Source: Chamaea fasciata
Lineage: Eukaryota; Chordata; Aves; Passeriformes; Sylviidae
NCBI GenBank assembly: GCA_029207755.1
Contig: JARCOQ010000003.1
Location: 85,827,994 to 85,891,993 of the forward strand
DNA: 64,000 nucleotides
Direction: 5' to 3'
Shown here: positions 48,934-61,800 of the stretch, in pieces
Layout: each line of letters opens with the position of its first letter
Numbering within the stretch: the stretch's first letter is position 1
Notes under the pieces: model-generated
The model's input: only the letters and a program-made list of their open reading frames with translations
Told to the model about the DNA's origin: nothing
Database searches by the model: none
Translations under genes and position numbers: made by a program

Positions 48934-51900
48934 ACTAGAAAATTACTGTCTTTCTCCTTCATGTAAACTGTTTAAAAAGAAACTAGTTTTAACAGCCAAA
49001 AATTGAAACAAACTTAATGGAAGTCTAGAACCTTTGAGAGATTGAAGAAAGTAAGGCATAGTGCAATTTACTTCTCAAGTCTCAAGGGTAACCTGATTCT
49101 TTTTTTCTACTACTGGTTATTTAAAAGACAGAGTCAGAGAGATGGAATGACAGCTGTGGAAATTCGTGTCTCAGGATTTTCAAAGACAAGTTGCACTAAC
49201 ACAAAAATGAAGATTTGGATTGTGAAATGAAAACACACTTCTACACACATACTGCGATTCACACATTCTCACATTTGCGTTTTAAATTATTTGATTGAAT
49301 GATTTGATTTTATTTTTTCAGCAGCTTTTAAATTCTTTCAAGTAAGGAACATAATAAATGATATGTTAGTTATGTAAGCAATCATTGCTGGGGAAATAGA
49401 TCAAATCAAGCATTAAAATAATAACAAAAATAATAATACAGTATTTAAAATAATGCATTTAATCAAATCCTGAGTGGGTCAAAATCTTGCCTTGAGAAGG
49501 GAGGGTGAAACTTATCTATATATATACACATATATAACTTGCTAATTAAAAAGCACAAAAAGTTGTGCTAATAAATATTATCCATAAGAAGTTAAATTAT
49601 TTTACTGGCACATCAGTGTATCAAATCCCACTATCATTGGCTTCACGGGGAAGAAAAAGAGTAACAAGCAGTTTACATCAGGATTGGGATTTATTCAAAA
49701 AAGGGTTATATAATACTTCTGGAAGTTGCAAAACCTTTCAGAAAAAAATATATTCATAAATTGCTGAGAATTTTATCATAAATTGCTTATGAATCAATGC
49801 ACTGATGGCATAGGATACTTGTTTAACAACAGATTTGATAAAAACAAAGCTAAAAATAAAATATGCTAGCAGACTGAGTATTACATAAGCCTATAGTTTC
49901 TCTGCAATCTGATGATCAATTTTATTTACTGTGTTTTTAATATCTTCCTCAACAAAAAGGCTACAAAGCCTATCTATATTCTATTCTATAAAACCTAACG
50001 TCAGATTTCAGCTCTGTTTCAAAGCCTGCTTCTCTTGAGCTGAGTATCATGAAGAGTAGTATACACTAAAATCAGACCTTTTACAGGAGGTTTAGATTCT
50101 AGATGCTGAAATTACTGTTAAAAATTAATAACTCTACAGATGTTTTCATATATATCTATATATCTATATATATTCATAAATATTTATATTTGATCTTAAG
50201 CTTTGAGCCTGTTAAAATATGAAAGTCTGTTACTCTGTTGATTTTATGAATCTGATGGAATCTAAAGTGAAAGGCAGGATTTTACTGCAGATAAATCATT
50301 GAAGAAGTGTCACTGATACTTTTACCTCAAGAGCCCAAGGTAGGATTTTATCTGAGAATAAATCAACAATGCAGAAATGGAATTCTACTTATGAACAACT
50401 ACCATGAAAAACAGGAAAAAAAAAAAAACACCCTCTTACTTAATGATATCTAAGTCTGGAAAAGAACAACATTATTTCTTTCTCTCAAATATAATCCTAG
50501 ATTTTTTTTTTCTTTCTGTATATATGCACCTATATTCTGTATTAAAATCCATGGATTTTTTTTCAAATTTTCCCTGGTCTTCAAGAATAAACAAAGAGCA
50601 ATCAATGCAATATAACTTGTCTTGTGGGAACCAAGAATTTATACAAAATGCTGTTTAAGTGTTTCTCTGCTAGTCTAATGAGTTGTAGGTGTAAATGATG
50701 TACTCAATAAAAAGTATACTTTGGGAAGGGTTTTTCCATGACATCTGCAAAAAAGATGAGATCTGGCACTTATCTGCTGCAAATACTTCAGAAAGATTTA
50801 TTTTCTCTTAAATTAAGAAATTTCTACATGGTTCTTCTGTAGAGAACACAGCATGCTGGAAAAAAAAAAAAGAAAAAAAAAAGTAATTTTCTTGACATTT
50901 TTCAAACTCTAACACATTCCTTCAGGCATAAAGTTTATTTTTATGTCTCCCCAGAAAACTACCGTGCAAAAGACTCCAATTTTGTTTTGTGTTTTCTGTT
51001 TTGTTTCGGGTATTTTTTTTTTTTTTTAAGAAAACTAGTGGTGTTTGTTTATTTCTTGTGCATAAGAACTGAAAATATGCAGGTCTTTTGAATGACTGCA
51101 AGAATAACAGAAAAGTTAAAATTTTCCACAGAAAACAGCTCTCTATGCTCTTAAAATATCCACGTGTTTCCAGAACTCATACTTCCATCTTTTACATCTC
51201 TTTCATTTCAAAGGCCGTTGTGTCCTTGTAAATGGCATTTCATATTCCCTTGTGGGAAAAAGTAAGTATAATTTTTAAAGCCAGATTTTTGTGAACAATT
51301 ACAGGACCGTAATCTATTGTAATGCTCTTTCTAATAAAGATTCCTTCTATCTCCAAATACAGCCTCACTACAAATCTGTTCATAGGGGCCTAGGAAATAT
51401 CATGTTGAATGTATGTGGATATACCCTGAAAAGGGTATACCTAATTTAGTATTCCCTTACTAGAAGTGTCTTGCCAAGGAATTAAATGTGTTAGAGATTT
51501 GAACTTTCTATATACTAAGAAAGCAAGCCTTCTAGATTTCAACACAACTCAACTGACATATGTCAGAATCCTCTGTTTTCTTTAGCATTGAGTTTTGGAA
51601 TATATAAGAATATACCTGCTAAAGACACTTTAAATCTAAGACAAGTCTTATGACGACTGAAGAAATCCAAAGCAGACAAGTCTCTTCCGAACATCTAAAA
51701 AGTAATTTATTCTGTGCCGTAAGAAATGAATTAAACTTCTCCCTTGTATAACTGGGGATGTTCTCTTTTATTCCTGTATCTGTCTAATCCTTTTTACCAA
51801 TATCTCAGTCTCAGTGAATTAATTCTTTACTTTAGTGTGACATGCTTGGTGTATTTAGCCCTAAGACAATCTAGGGGTGACATAGGAAATCATTACAGGC

Positions 51901-52489
51901 TTTCCCCAGAGTATATTCTCCACTAGTCTTCAAGGAATCAATCCTGCAATGAGAAATTGAGAAGAAAAACAAGAAAAAGTGCTGGAGGCTGACTGAAAGA
52001 CTGCATTTACCTTAATAGCAGAGAAAAAAGTCCTGCAAAAATACCCTGGATTTCTAAATATCGTGTGACTCCTTAAGAGTCCCTCCAGAGTAATGTAAGC
52101 TGCTTTTTAAATGAGAAAACAGTGATCCCTGGAAAGGCTAGGTTTGTTTTGCAGGCCCTGAATGTTTTCTGGAGATATTTAGGATTGAGTTCACCTTACA
52201 ACAGAGACCCTTGAAAAACATTTATGCACAAGACAGGTTCCATTTCAGTCTTGCTGTAAGCACTGAAATTTACAGTTCCTGAGCTGTTTTTCTATTTTGA
52301 AATAAATGACAATTTAATAATCATATAACTCAATGAACAGAAAGGCTCACCCTGGGGCAATGGTGATGGTTGGTCCAATTTGCCATCCCATAAGTAATTA
52401 GCCTTCCCACCCACACCAAGGTTTGTGTCATTCATGCCCACTGGACCTTCTCTCATTCATGGATCATCCTTATCTGTCATTAAGATGTC
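48934..52489. other. Unique AT-rich DNA, no gene recognised
   Basis: No gene or transposon recognised. It has TA-rich microsatellites at about 49516-49537 and 50149-50174, a poly-A tract near 50860-50882 and a run of 15 T at 51013-51027. A 48-bp stretch at 51214-51261 looks like a small exon by its flanking signals only (see findings). Confidence 0.6.
50149..50174. repeat. TA-rich (ATATCT)n microsatellite
   Basis: Alternating TATATC units. Simple repeat. Confidence 0.8.
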
Positions 52490-53083
52490 AGTATCTGCAT
52501 CCTGGGCTGCATTAAGAGGAGTGACCAGCAGGTTGAGAGTGGTGAATCTGCCCCTCTACTCCATTCTCATGAGACCTCACTGGCCGTGCTGTGCCCAGCT
52601 CTGGTGTCCTCAGCAGAGGATGGACATGAAGCAAGTCCAGAGGACGGCCACAAAGATGATCAGAAGAATGGAGTCCCTCTCTGACTAAAACAGGCTGAGA
52701 AAGCTGAAGTTGTTCAGCCTTGATAAGAAAAGGGCCCATAAAGACTCCACGAATTGTGGCCTTCCACTACTTAAAGGGAAGAGCAACTTTTTTATACCAG
52801 CATATAGTAATAGGACAAGGGGGGATGGATTTAAACTAGAAGGAGAGAGATTTAAATTTTACGTGAGGAAAAAATCCTTTCCTCAGAGGGTACTTAAGCA
52901 CTGGAACAGGCTGCCTAGAGAATTTGCGGATGCTCATCCTGGGAAGTGTTCAGGGCGAGGCTGGATGGGGCTCTAACCAAGCTGGTCTAGTGTAAGGTGT
53001 CCCTGCCCATGGTAGGAGGGATTGAACCAGATGATCTTTATGATCTCTTTCAACCCAAGCCATTCTATGATTCTATGATGAAA
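52490..53083 (+). mobile_element. CR1 LINE, 3' portion with intact octamer tail
   Basis: A plus-strand CR1 of about 590 bp. It opens in ORF2 (GGGCTGCATTAAGAGGAGTGA, then CCCCTCTACTCCATTCTCAT). The frame then carries MKQVQRTATKMIRRMESLSD up to a stop at 52686. A second frame at 52710-52976 contains GDGFKLEGERFKFYVRKKSF and HWNRLPREFADAHPGKC. The 3' untranslated region and the tail CATTCTATGATTCTATGATG are well kept. The copy is 5'-truncated and broken by a stop, so not autonomous. Confidence 0.96.
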
Positions 53084-55185
53084 AATACCAAATAAATTTA
53101 GGAATTAAATTAGCCTACTGTGCCTACAATATTTTAATTACTTAATGTTCAGAGGACAGAAGTTTCCTTTCATTAAGGTATTTACTTAAGAGATCATATA
53201 AATTCTTTACTATCTGATCATAGAGATTTGAATGGAATGCATAATACAGATAATGTATATTATAGACTCTCAGATATATAATCAGATTTATTGATATATA
53301 TATCTATATATATAGTGAGATAAATTGATAGGTTTATTTATTGAGTAAAAATGTGTAACAATAATGCCTAGGATTAGGAAAAATAGGGAAGCGTTGAATG
53401 AACCTTTACTGTATGTTATTCTATGATTCTATAAAAATTAAAGACTTGTAAACATATATCCAGTTAACCAACAACAATAAGTTTAGCTAGACCTTTTCAC
53501 TCTTTGCTTACATAGGGACTTTTTTTATGAGTTCCAAATCACGCTTGACATCTCTTCCTCTCTATAATTACCTCCAAGTATCATTCACTACTACTGCTTT
53601 CAGGATTTTCCCTTCACATTTTATTTCAATTTATTTCTAAGACAGAGTACTAGAGTATTTTACAGTATTCTGATTTGTATCACCGTATCTCCTCCCCATG
53701 TTTCTAAGAGATATAAAGCTTTCTTTTCTCACAGTCCCCACTAGCATTTGCATTTCCTCCTAATATGTTGCTAAACTCCAAGTTTCACCAAGTACATTAT
53801 TTTCTTTGTTAAATCACTACTGAAGATGTAAGTTCAAATATGAATTTATGCATATTTCAGTACACCACTGATATTAATTTATAATTTCCATGTATGTATA
53901 CCCCAGTCCACCTTTAAATGTGTTAAAGCCTAAACCAATATGAATTAAGTTTCACAGAAATATGAGGAATATCCATAACTTCTCATTTAATATTCCTGTT
54001 TATCCATTGTACAACCCCTCCCCAAAAAGTTGTGTATTGTTTATAGCATTAGAATTAAGTAAAAAGAGAACACCATTATAATTAATAATATTTTGTTACT
54101 TTCACACAGTGATATCCTTTCAGGGTGTTTCAATATTTTACTAATCTAGAAATCTGATTCTTAGAACAAGAAAGTTAAATAATTTATTGTTAAATATTAA
54201 AATATGATTACACTATCCTGTGTTATTTATTTACTTTAATAGTCTATAGTACACATTCCCTGTAAAACTGTATTCCTGCATATTCAGATTTCTCACATAT
54301 GACGCTATTTCTTGTTTGTCAATTCCTCCTTACTTTTTAATTGTTCTAGAACCCCCCTAATTTCTCATTTCTAAAAAGAAGCTTTTTAACTCAGATATTT
54401 TACAAAAGATTATTATCATCCCTTTCAGTCTTTTTGGTATTTGATTTTTCCCTATGATGTTGTTAGAAAATCCTTATTATCTTAACCCCTTTGGCTAGCA
54501 TTAATCCATTTCTCTTTTTGTACTGCCTTATCTTTGCCCTACAAGCTTTCACTTTGAATATTTTTGTCTGGCTGCCTCTTCTGTTTCCCCTTTCCAGAAC
54601 ACTATTCAATAGTGATTGCTTATCTTGTCTTTCAGTGCCAGAAGCTACCAACAGCACAGTACAGCTGTGACATATCACAAGCAAAAAGGAAGGCACACAA
54701 ACATGCCTCACTTTGTGAGAATGATCGAAAATACTGTAAGAAACTATTATTATTTTTTTAATGCAACCTCTTGGCATCACTGAACCTGAATTTCTAAATA
54801 CCACACTGTTTCAAAAAACTCTACATTAAGGATGACTCAGCCATAATTATTTTTGAAAAACTGTTTCTAAAATTTTTTTATTAGCTGTTCTTCAGATTAA
54901 CTATTTTGGCCATTCTGCACACTGTCATTGTGGTTTACTTCATTTGTCTAATAATTAGTATACTAAAACCTGAAGCATGATAAAGAATAACTGAAAAAAC
55001 CCAAGGTCCATTACAGTGACTGACAGATACAACAAAATTCATTGACAACATACACACTAGATTCGATTCTGGGTCTGGTTATTTGCTGAATCCTGACATA
55101 CATACGAACTATTAGTGATCAAAACAACCTCGCCATGAACCAAAGAGAAGACTGAAATAAAATATACAACTCAGTTAGTTTCACT
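53084..55185. other. Unique AT-rich DNA, no gene recognised
   Basis: No gene recognised. A TA-rich microsatellite lies at 53294-53315. A lone octamer-like phrase at 53420-53435 resembles a CR1 tail without a body. Confidence 0.6.
53294..53315. repeat. TA-rich microsatellite
   Basis: TATATATATCTATATATATAG-type alternating sequence. Simple repeat. Confidence 0.8.
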
Positions 55186-55255
55186 CTGAGCAAGGGATTT
55201 GACTACATGACCATCAGAACCCTTCAAACCCAAACTTACCTATGAGTCTATTCCA
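55186..55255 (+). mobile_element. CR1 3'-tail remnant
   Basis: The phrase GGGATTTGACTACATGACCA, followed by AGAACCCTTCAAACCCAAAC and CTATGAGTCTATTCC, lines up with the last ~70 bp of CR1 (GGG-TTGGACTAGATGATC, CCTTCCAACCCAAAC, octamer tail). It is short and diverged. Confidence 0.55.
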
Positions 55256-55719
55256 GATAATTCCAAAAGCATTTTTTAATCTATTCACAAAATAGGTCTA
55301 CAAGTAAAATTTTAGCCTTAAGGTACCAACCTTAAGATCTCTTCAGTTTATCATTGCATCTGGTAATATGAATACAGCGAGTTACTCTCAAACATAAAAG
55401 AACCACAAAATCTTAACACACATTCATATATTAAAACACCTCAGCCATAAGCTGGAAAACTTGAACTCTTGTCTTCTCTGAGGGCTCAATACCTGAATAC
55501 TGTGCACCATATCACACCAGGGGAATGCTAGAATATAACGAAATCATGATAATGGACTCAAGTGATCTTCCAGGGACTACCATCAGTTCTAGATGCTCAC
55601 TTGCAATACAAAATGTCCAGCTAACTGTTCTCACCCAGTTGATGTAAATCTTGCAAACTTCCAACCTGACTTATTAATGTTTTCCAGAGGTTACCCAATT
55701 CTAAATTCCATTCAGAGCA

Positions 55720-55888
55720 GAATTTAAAAAAAACAACCAAACAAAATTAACAAACAAAAAACCCCCCAAAAGTCCCCTAAAAACCCCTAAACCAAACCCC
55801 CCCAAAACTCCCCCAAAAAACTCTGCAACCAAATAAAACAAAACAAAAAAAGGAAAAAAAAAAAGGCAAAGAAGTTTAAAAAAAAAAA
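55720..55888. repeat. A/C-rich tract with five clustered C-runs
   Basis: About 170 bases with almost only A and C on the plus strand. C-runs of four or more lie at 55762-55767, 55774-55777, 55784-55787, 55797-55803 and 55810-55814. AAAC units and poly-A fill the rest. On the minus strand the G-runs meet the usual pattern for a G-quadruplex. No transposon body is attached. Confidence 0.85.
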
Positions 55889-55964
55889 GTTCCTATGTTT
55901 ACAGACATTTTATTTTTCTAAAAGGAGAAACAGAACAAGTGCTGAGATGGTTGAGGGCAGCCTG

Positions 55965-56022
55965 ATCCTCTTGTTCTCATAAACTTGTTCAGATATCCTT
56001 ATCCTCTTGTTCTCATAAACTT
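55965..56022. repeat. 22-bp direct repeat, 36-bp period
   Basis: ATCCTCTTGTTCTCATAAACTT occurs at 55965 and again at 56001. It is a small local duplication next to the A/C-rich tract. Confidence 0.85.
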
Positions 56023-58813
56023 CTCAGACTTACTGGTGGAGGCATAAATTGCCTTTTGATCGCTGTATATCAAAAATTTAGGCAAAAATATAGGAAACAA
56101 TCTAATGCACATATGAAGGAGTAAGATGGACAGCAAATTCAGGGAAAAGTAAATTTAGTTTAATGACATTAGGAAATCTTTTTAAACATTTTAACTGAAT
56201 ATTTCTCAGTGAGTTGGGATTGATTTTTTTACAGGTTACCATGGATTTGCACATTAATTGTTAGAACTATACAACTGAGTGCTGTGTGGCTGTGCTTATC
56301 ATGTGTCTAATCACTAGTGTACACACAAATGAAATTTCTTGGGAAACAGATATGTGCACTCAAAGGTTGTAGGGGACACCTGTGTGGACGAAGACATTTA
56401 TGTACAGTATCTGGCTTGAGTTCAATATTCATGCTACTAAATATTCACCTGGGAGAACTAAGATGACTTTATGTGTGGCAATGTGTCAGAGACAACATGA
56501 CTATACAAAGGCAGGGGTAATTTATAGCATCTTCTTGGATAAAAACCAAGTAGATATTCAGAAACGAAAATGAAAATTAACTGAATAAAGACAGTTCTGA
56601 GCACAAGCTGCCAGTCAAAAGCACATAGATGTAACATTGGCCTGAAAAGGTCATTAGTCCATCTGTTTCTTTGGCAGAGGTGACAACCAGCCCACATGGA
56701 TTACTCCCTCCTAACAGTATTTAACATTCCATAATCCTCAAACCAAACAAAGCGAAATCTCATAAAAATCCAGGGGACAATGTAAAGAATTTCTATGGTA
56801 TTGCCCACAATGGGCTTGAAGGATCACAGATACTATTCTATGGTAAAAAAAGTACTGATTTCAACAGTCTCTGATCATCTAGGTCCTCCAAATGAAACTG
56901 CAAATGACGTATCTATGTAGACAATTATTTAAATTTCTCTAACCTTATTTTTTATTATAAAGTTTTATTATAAATTACTTAAAACAGAAAATATACAACC
57001 TACATTGAACAACTTGTTTTAATCATGTAATTTATTGCCCATTTTTAGTCACAAATGAAAGTATTTCCATGCTGTTTATAATTCATGTGATTTCAAAGAC
57101 TTATGCCATTTATATTAAGGTATTGTCAGATTTGAGTAGACTCCAGTGCATTTACCCACGTCAGATTCATTAAAAATGTAGTAATTACTTGTGACAGTGA
57201 AACAACTGCAGTAAGAAAAAAAAACTTGATTAAATAACACCTGTACCTGTGACTTCCTCTAATGACTAACTAGCTTGAAACTGTTTCTATATCAAAACAG
57301 AAATTAATGATTACTATAAAGAAATCTAGAAATTTCACTGTTAATTTCAATTTTAATAGAATGCGTGGTTCCTTCCAGTAGTTCTTGCGCTTAAGCTGAT
57401 AAGCACCCAAAACCAAAGAACATGAAAGACTACTACTAACCTTCTTTCCTTCAATCCCATTGACATCAGATGACATTAAATACTAACACAAGCAAGGCTT
57501 GACAAGCAACATCATTAAAATCTTTAAGGCTACTGCAAATAGATTAACTCACAATATTTGCACATGGTCTAGATACCTGCTAAAACAGGGTTGAACAGAA
57601 TTGAAAGCTGTATATCAAGCAAGTGGTGCAGATGATCTGAAATTAGCTCCTGAAAAGCCTATGTGGGGACATTCCTGTTCCTAGTGGCTTAAATAAAGCA
57701 TTCCAGGACTGCACACTGAACTTTGTTCCCTCTTTGAGCTTTGTCAGGGACCTAGGTGAACACGAGTCTGTGGTGTGACAGAAAAAGGTACATGACCTGC
57801 TGTTGACCAAACCTCCACATGTTCTTGGGCAACCCAAAGACTTTTTGCTTTCTTAGAAAAGTACCAGCCACAGAAAAAGATGGAATACATCCTTCACATA
57901 CTAACATGCTACTTAAAGTAACTATCTCTTAAGGAAGAAGAATTGCATGCTTGTGGTTATACTTAGCCTGAGGGAACTTAAGCCCTTGTTTTTTCTGGGA
58001 TACTGCTTTCATTAGTAGGCGAAGGGCTTGTGTTAAGCGTGAGTAGTTTCTGGAATTCCTGTGAAACTATAGCACTGCAAGAAACAAGAAAGCAAGATTT
58101 ATGGGGTCAGCAGAAGCAACTCAAAGGAAACCACAATATGTACAGGAGGATAAAGTGATTCCTGACCAAGGGAACACTAGGCTATGGGACACACACATTT
58201 AATTCACAGTCCAGCTTAGCCCACTGTGTAGGTTGCCTGCCTACACTCTACCATTAGAGCAGTAATAGGCCTTGCAGGAATGAATGAGGCATAGGCGGCA
58301 AGGCATACCCTGTCTTTTGTGACTGAAACTTTTTTTGTGCATAAAACCAATGGAAGCAGATGGCACAGGCCAATGGGAGAAAAGAAAGAGATTTGCAGAG
58401 AATCTGTAACACAGAGGAATCATGGGCAAAGTAGAGCATAAAGCTGGGAATACTGGACTCTTCAGTGACTTCAACTGGTTGTGTGACTGGAGTGATGAGG
58501 AAAAAAAATCAGGGGATTAAATACATGGATTCTATTACTTTGTCCAAGCCAGTGCACTTCTCTGGCTAGCTGAAAGAAGGGAGATTTCTGTTTTGTTTTC
58601 AGGGTTTGTTCATTTGTAATTCCTATGAAGCTTCTGTGTTCTTCACTTCACCTGTTTTATGCCCCAGATGTGAAAAACTGTAAGCTTAGAGTACTAGTAA
58701 GACTGGAACTCTGTGAAAGTGCAAGCTTCTGGGAAATCTGAGGGTGTAGCTGGAAGAGTAATGTAAAGAGCTAACAACCTAGACACAAACCAAAGCATAG
58801 GGAGACCAAAGGG

Positions 58814-58844
58814 AAAAAAACCAAAACCAAAAACAAAAACAAAC
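58814..58844. repeat. A/C-rich simple repeat
   Basis: Irregular AAAACC and AAAAAC units. Low complexity only. Confidence 0.75.
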
Positions 58845-61800
58845 ATGCTTAGAGCCAGTATAATTTCAAGGGAAACTTAAGAATGTATAAACCTCATGTT
58901 AGGAGCTGCAAACCAAGAAGCATGCTCACTGTTTAGCTCCATCAGGGCAACGTGACAATTTCTAACAGAGAACTACAAGTTACAAATACCAAATATGCTG
59001 AAATGGACTTTGTGGCCTGAGGGTCTGTCTTATGAGAGGAACAGCGTGTGATCATCCTTCAAGTAAGCATACACATAATGTATTCTCTGATCAACACGAC
59101 ACTTTGTGTCTTCGCCAGCACATCACTGCTAACCATGAGCAATGTGTATCTGCCAAAGGAACAAAGAAGAATACCAGGAGTCTTTTTAATGCCATGCCAA
59201 AAGGATCCCTGTCCTGAAATGGCAGAATTCCCAACTATATCACAGCACAAGACACAATCTTGGTGTCATATCGAAATAGTGTCTTTTGATAGAAGAGATT
59301 TAGTCTCTCCAGAATTTTTCATAAAGAAATCTCCAGTCTACCCTCTATTTGCCATTGTTTCATTTATTTATACATTTTGAATTAATCCATGTAAAATAAA
59401 AAAATACCTTGTAAATTTTCATCTTTCAAGTTAATTTGAAATCTGATTTTCTCTGTGTAAACATCTGCATAGACTTCAGAATACAACAGTGATTCTTCCT
59501 AATTTGCCAAAAAAGATAACCTTTCATTAATAGTATTTGCCTTGAAAATGTACAAACACTGTAAGTAATCATGACACATAAGCTCAGGACTTGTAATGAT
59601 AACAGAGCTGTGACGAAAGACTAGACAAGACTTCTAAATCCTTGGTTGGTATCAGACATGTAACAAAGACCTATGTTAATAGAGCTATGCAATTCGTAAC
59701 ATTCTGTACTGCTAGCAAAATAAGTTGTATTTTTGGAGATCAGTCTTATGCCAGAATAATAGCAACCAGATCTTTGAAAATACCCACATTTATTTTAATT
59801 TTATTTTCTGTGACTTTCTATACCCATCTGTTTGAAGTGAAACACTGGGGTTGAAATACACATGCAATAGAAAACAAACCTTAGATATGTAAAAAATCAT
59901 TTGAAATTATGCCACAGCACTGCTGCAAGATACTCAGGATTTTTTAAAATGGCAGTTACTAATCTCTGAAAACTAATAATTGCTATTCAATATTTCTGTA
60001 GATCACGAAAACATCTTGCATGCCTCTTTTGAAATTCCCACCTCATGACATCTGAGTAAATTATTAATTCTATTGTTAAAATGATCTTTCTGTTGTATTT
60101 TTTCATAATTTTGACTGCGTATCCCAACATCCTTTAGGGGCATATATTCTACCACAGTTCATACTGTAATAAGTATTATCTTCCAATACTTCATAATTGA
60201 ATGCCCTCTTCTTAGGATGAACTACCTGACAGTAGCTGTCATCTCAAATGACTGTCAACTTTGTCTTTAGACACATATTCTAGAGATAAATTTACACAAA
60301 AACAAGAAATAAAAAGCATCTATTTCTACAGCAGTTGTCAGTCACAGTGGAACATCAGCCAACTGCTCCTAAAGAAATTCTTGTTTTCATCCAGATGTGA
60401 CTAGTGTGACACAATTTATCAAATAAAAATCAGCGATGTGACACTACTTTTTTTCTTCATCTAGCAAAAACATGATGCAAGTTTTAGAATGCTAAAATTT
60501 TGCAACAAATTCCATGACAGTTTGTGGACACATGCAACAGAAAGGGGAAAAAAAAGTACAATGACGATAACCACTGCCATTCTTCATGATTCTAAACGTA
60601 TTTCAGTTTAGCTCTGTATCGCAATACATACAGCACTGCAATTGCCATTTGAAAGCCCTCAGGACATGTCAAGTATTGTCTGAACTTGTTTTGCTCTTCC
60701 TGGGGCTTTGTTCAGCTTGTTTAATGATCAGACAGCTATTGCCTGATTTGTTTAACTTTTGCTTATCTTTGTAGAACCCTATTCTTTTTATAGAATGTAG
60801 CAACAAACAGTTGTTCTGTAGAGAAGGACGTACCTATTTTACCACAGCAAAAAAGGAGCACAGTACTGGCAAACAGCCTGCTTCAAGAGCAGAGGTGTCC
60901 AAGCAGGAGAGAGTGGGTGCAGTGCAGGGGAGCACAGGTCTGGAAGGGCCAGTGAAAGGCAAAAGATGGCTTTGGAGATCCCAGAACCAATGAAAAATAC
61001 ACTGATGATCACCTAAAGCAGTGCAAATCTGGGAACTAGACAAAACTGGGTTCCAGGACTAGAAAAGCAGAGAATATTTACTGAACTTATGTAAGGGCAG
61101 CCCATATACAGTAAATGAATTGTTACTACTGATATTTATTGATATTGATTTGTTTGATTGCAAATTATTATTGTTGATTGGATTAATTTCTAATAATATT
61201 TAGAGAAAATATTTTTAATAACAAAATAACAGTTTCCTGTTCTAATATTGATTAGATGTATTTCAGGAACCCACATCTCCAATTGAGAGCATTTACCAGC
61301 AAACCTGCTTTTAATTAAATCCTATTTACATGAATAATGATGTTAAATCAATGAGTTCATTCATGTACAAGTGAACACAAAAGCAGGAACTTAGTAATGT
61401 CTGAAAAATATTTAGATGCTACATCCTGGCATGCTTGGATACCCTGTCATGTCCTATTTATTCTAGAAACTCAGTTATTGTAAAGTTACTGTACATATAA
61501 TGTTACCAGACTAAAACCTATTTTTTGCAACAATTCAGATTTCATATGGACAAAAATCCATTATCAAACAGCTTAAAAACATGAAATAGTAGATAAATGT
61601 CAGAGCCCTTCACTCCATCTATTTCATCTGCAAAGCAACCAATAAACTCCCACGTTCACTTCAACCACCAGAAAATACTCAGGGAAAACAAGGGCTTGAT
61701 TTTCACCAGAACTATGAGGGGAAAAAAAGACTTTCAGGTTTAGCAGTAATGACGTAATCTATATATGCTAGGTAACAGTGGGACACTGATTGCCAAGCAA

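Noticed and set aside
48408..48962. 184-codon minus-strand open frame, the longest in the window
   Set aside because: It lies within the solo LTR and spans its promoter and 101-bp repeats. The repeated peptide segments come from the tandem DNA repeat, so it is not a gene.
53400..53436. CR1-like octamer phrase TTCTATGATTCTATA
   Set aside because: It is too short, with no CR1 body upstream. It may be a relic tail, but chance in AT-rich DNA is possible.
55770..55800. CCCCTAA units suggesting an interstitial telomere repeat
   Set aside because: Only two CCCCTAA phrases occur and neither is in a regular CCCTAA array. The tract is better described as A/C-rich low complexity.
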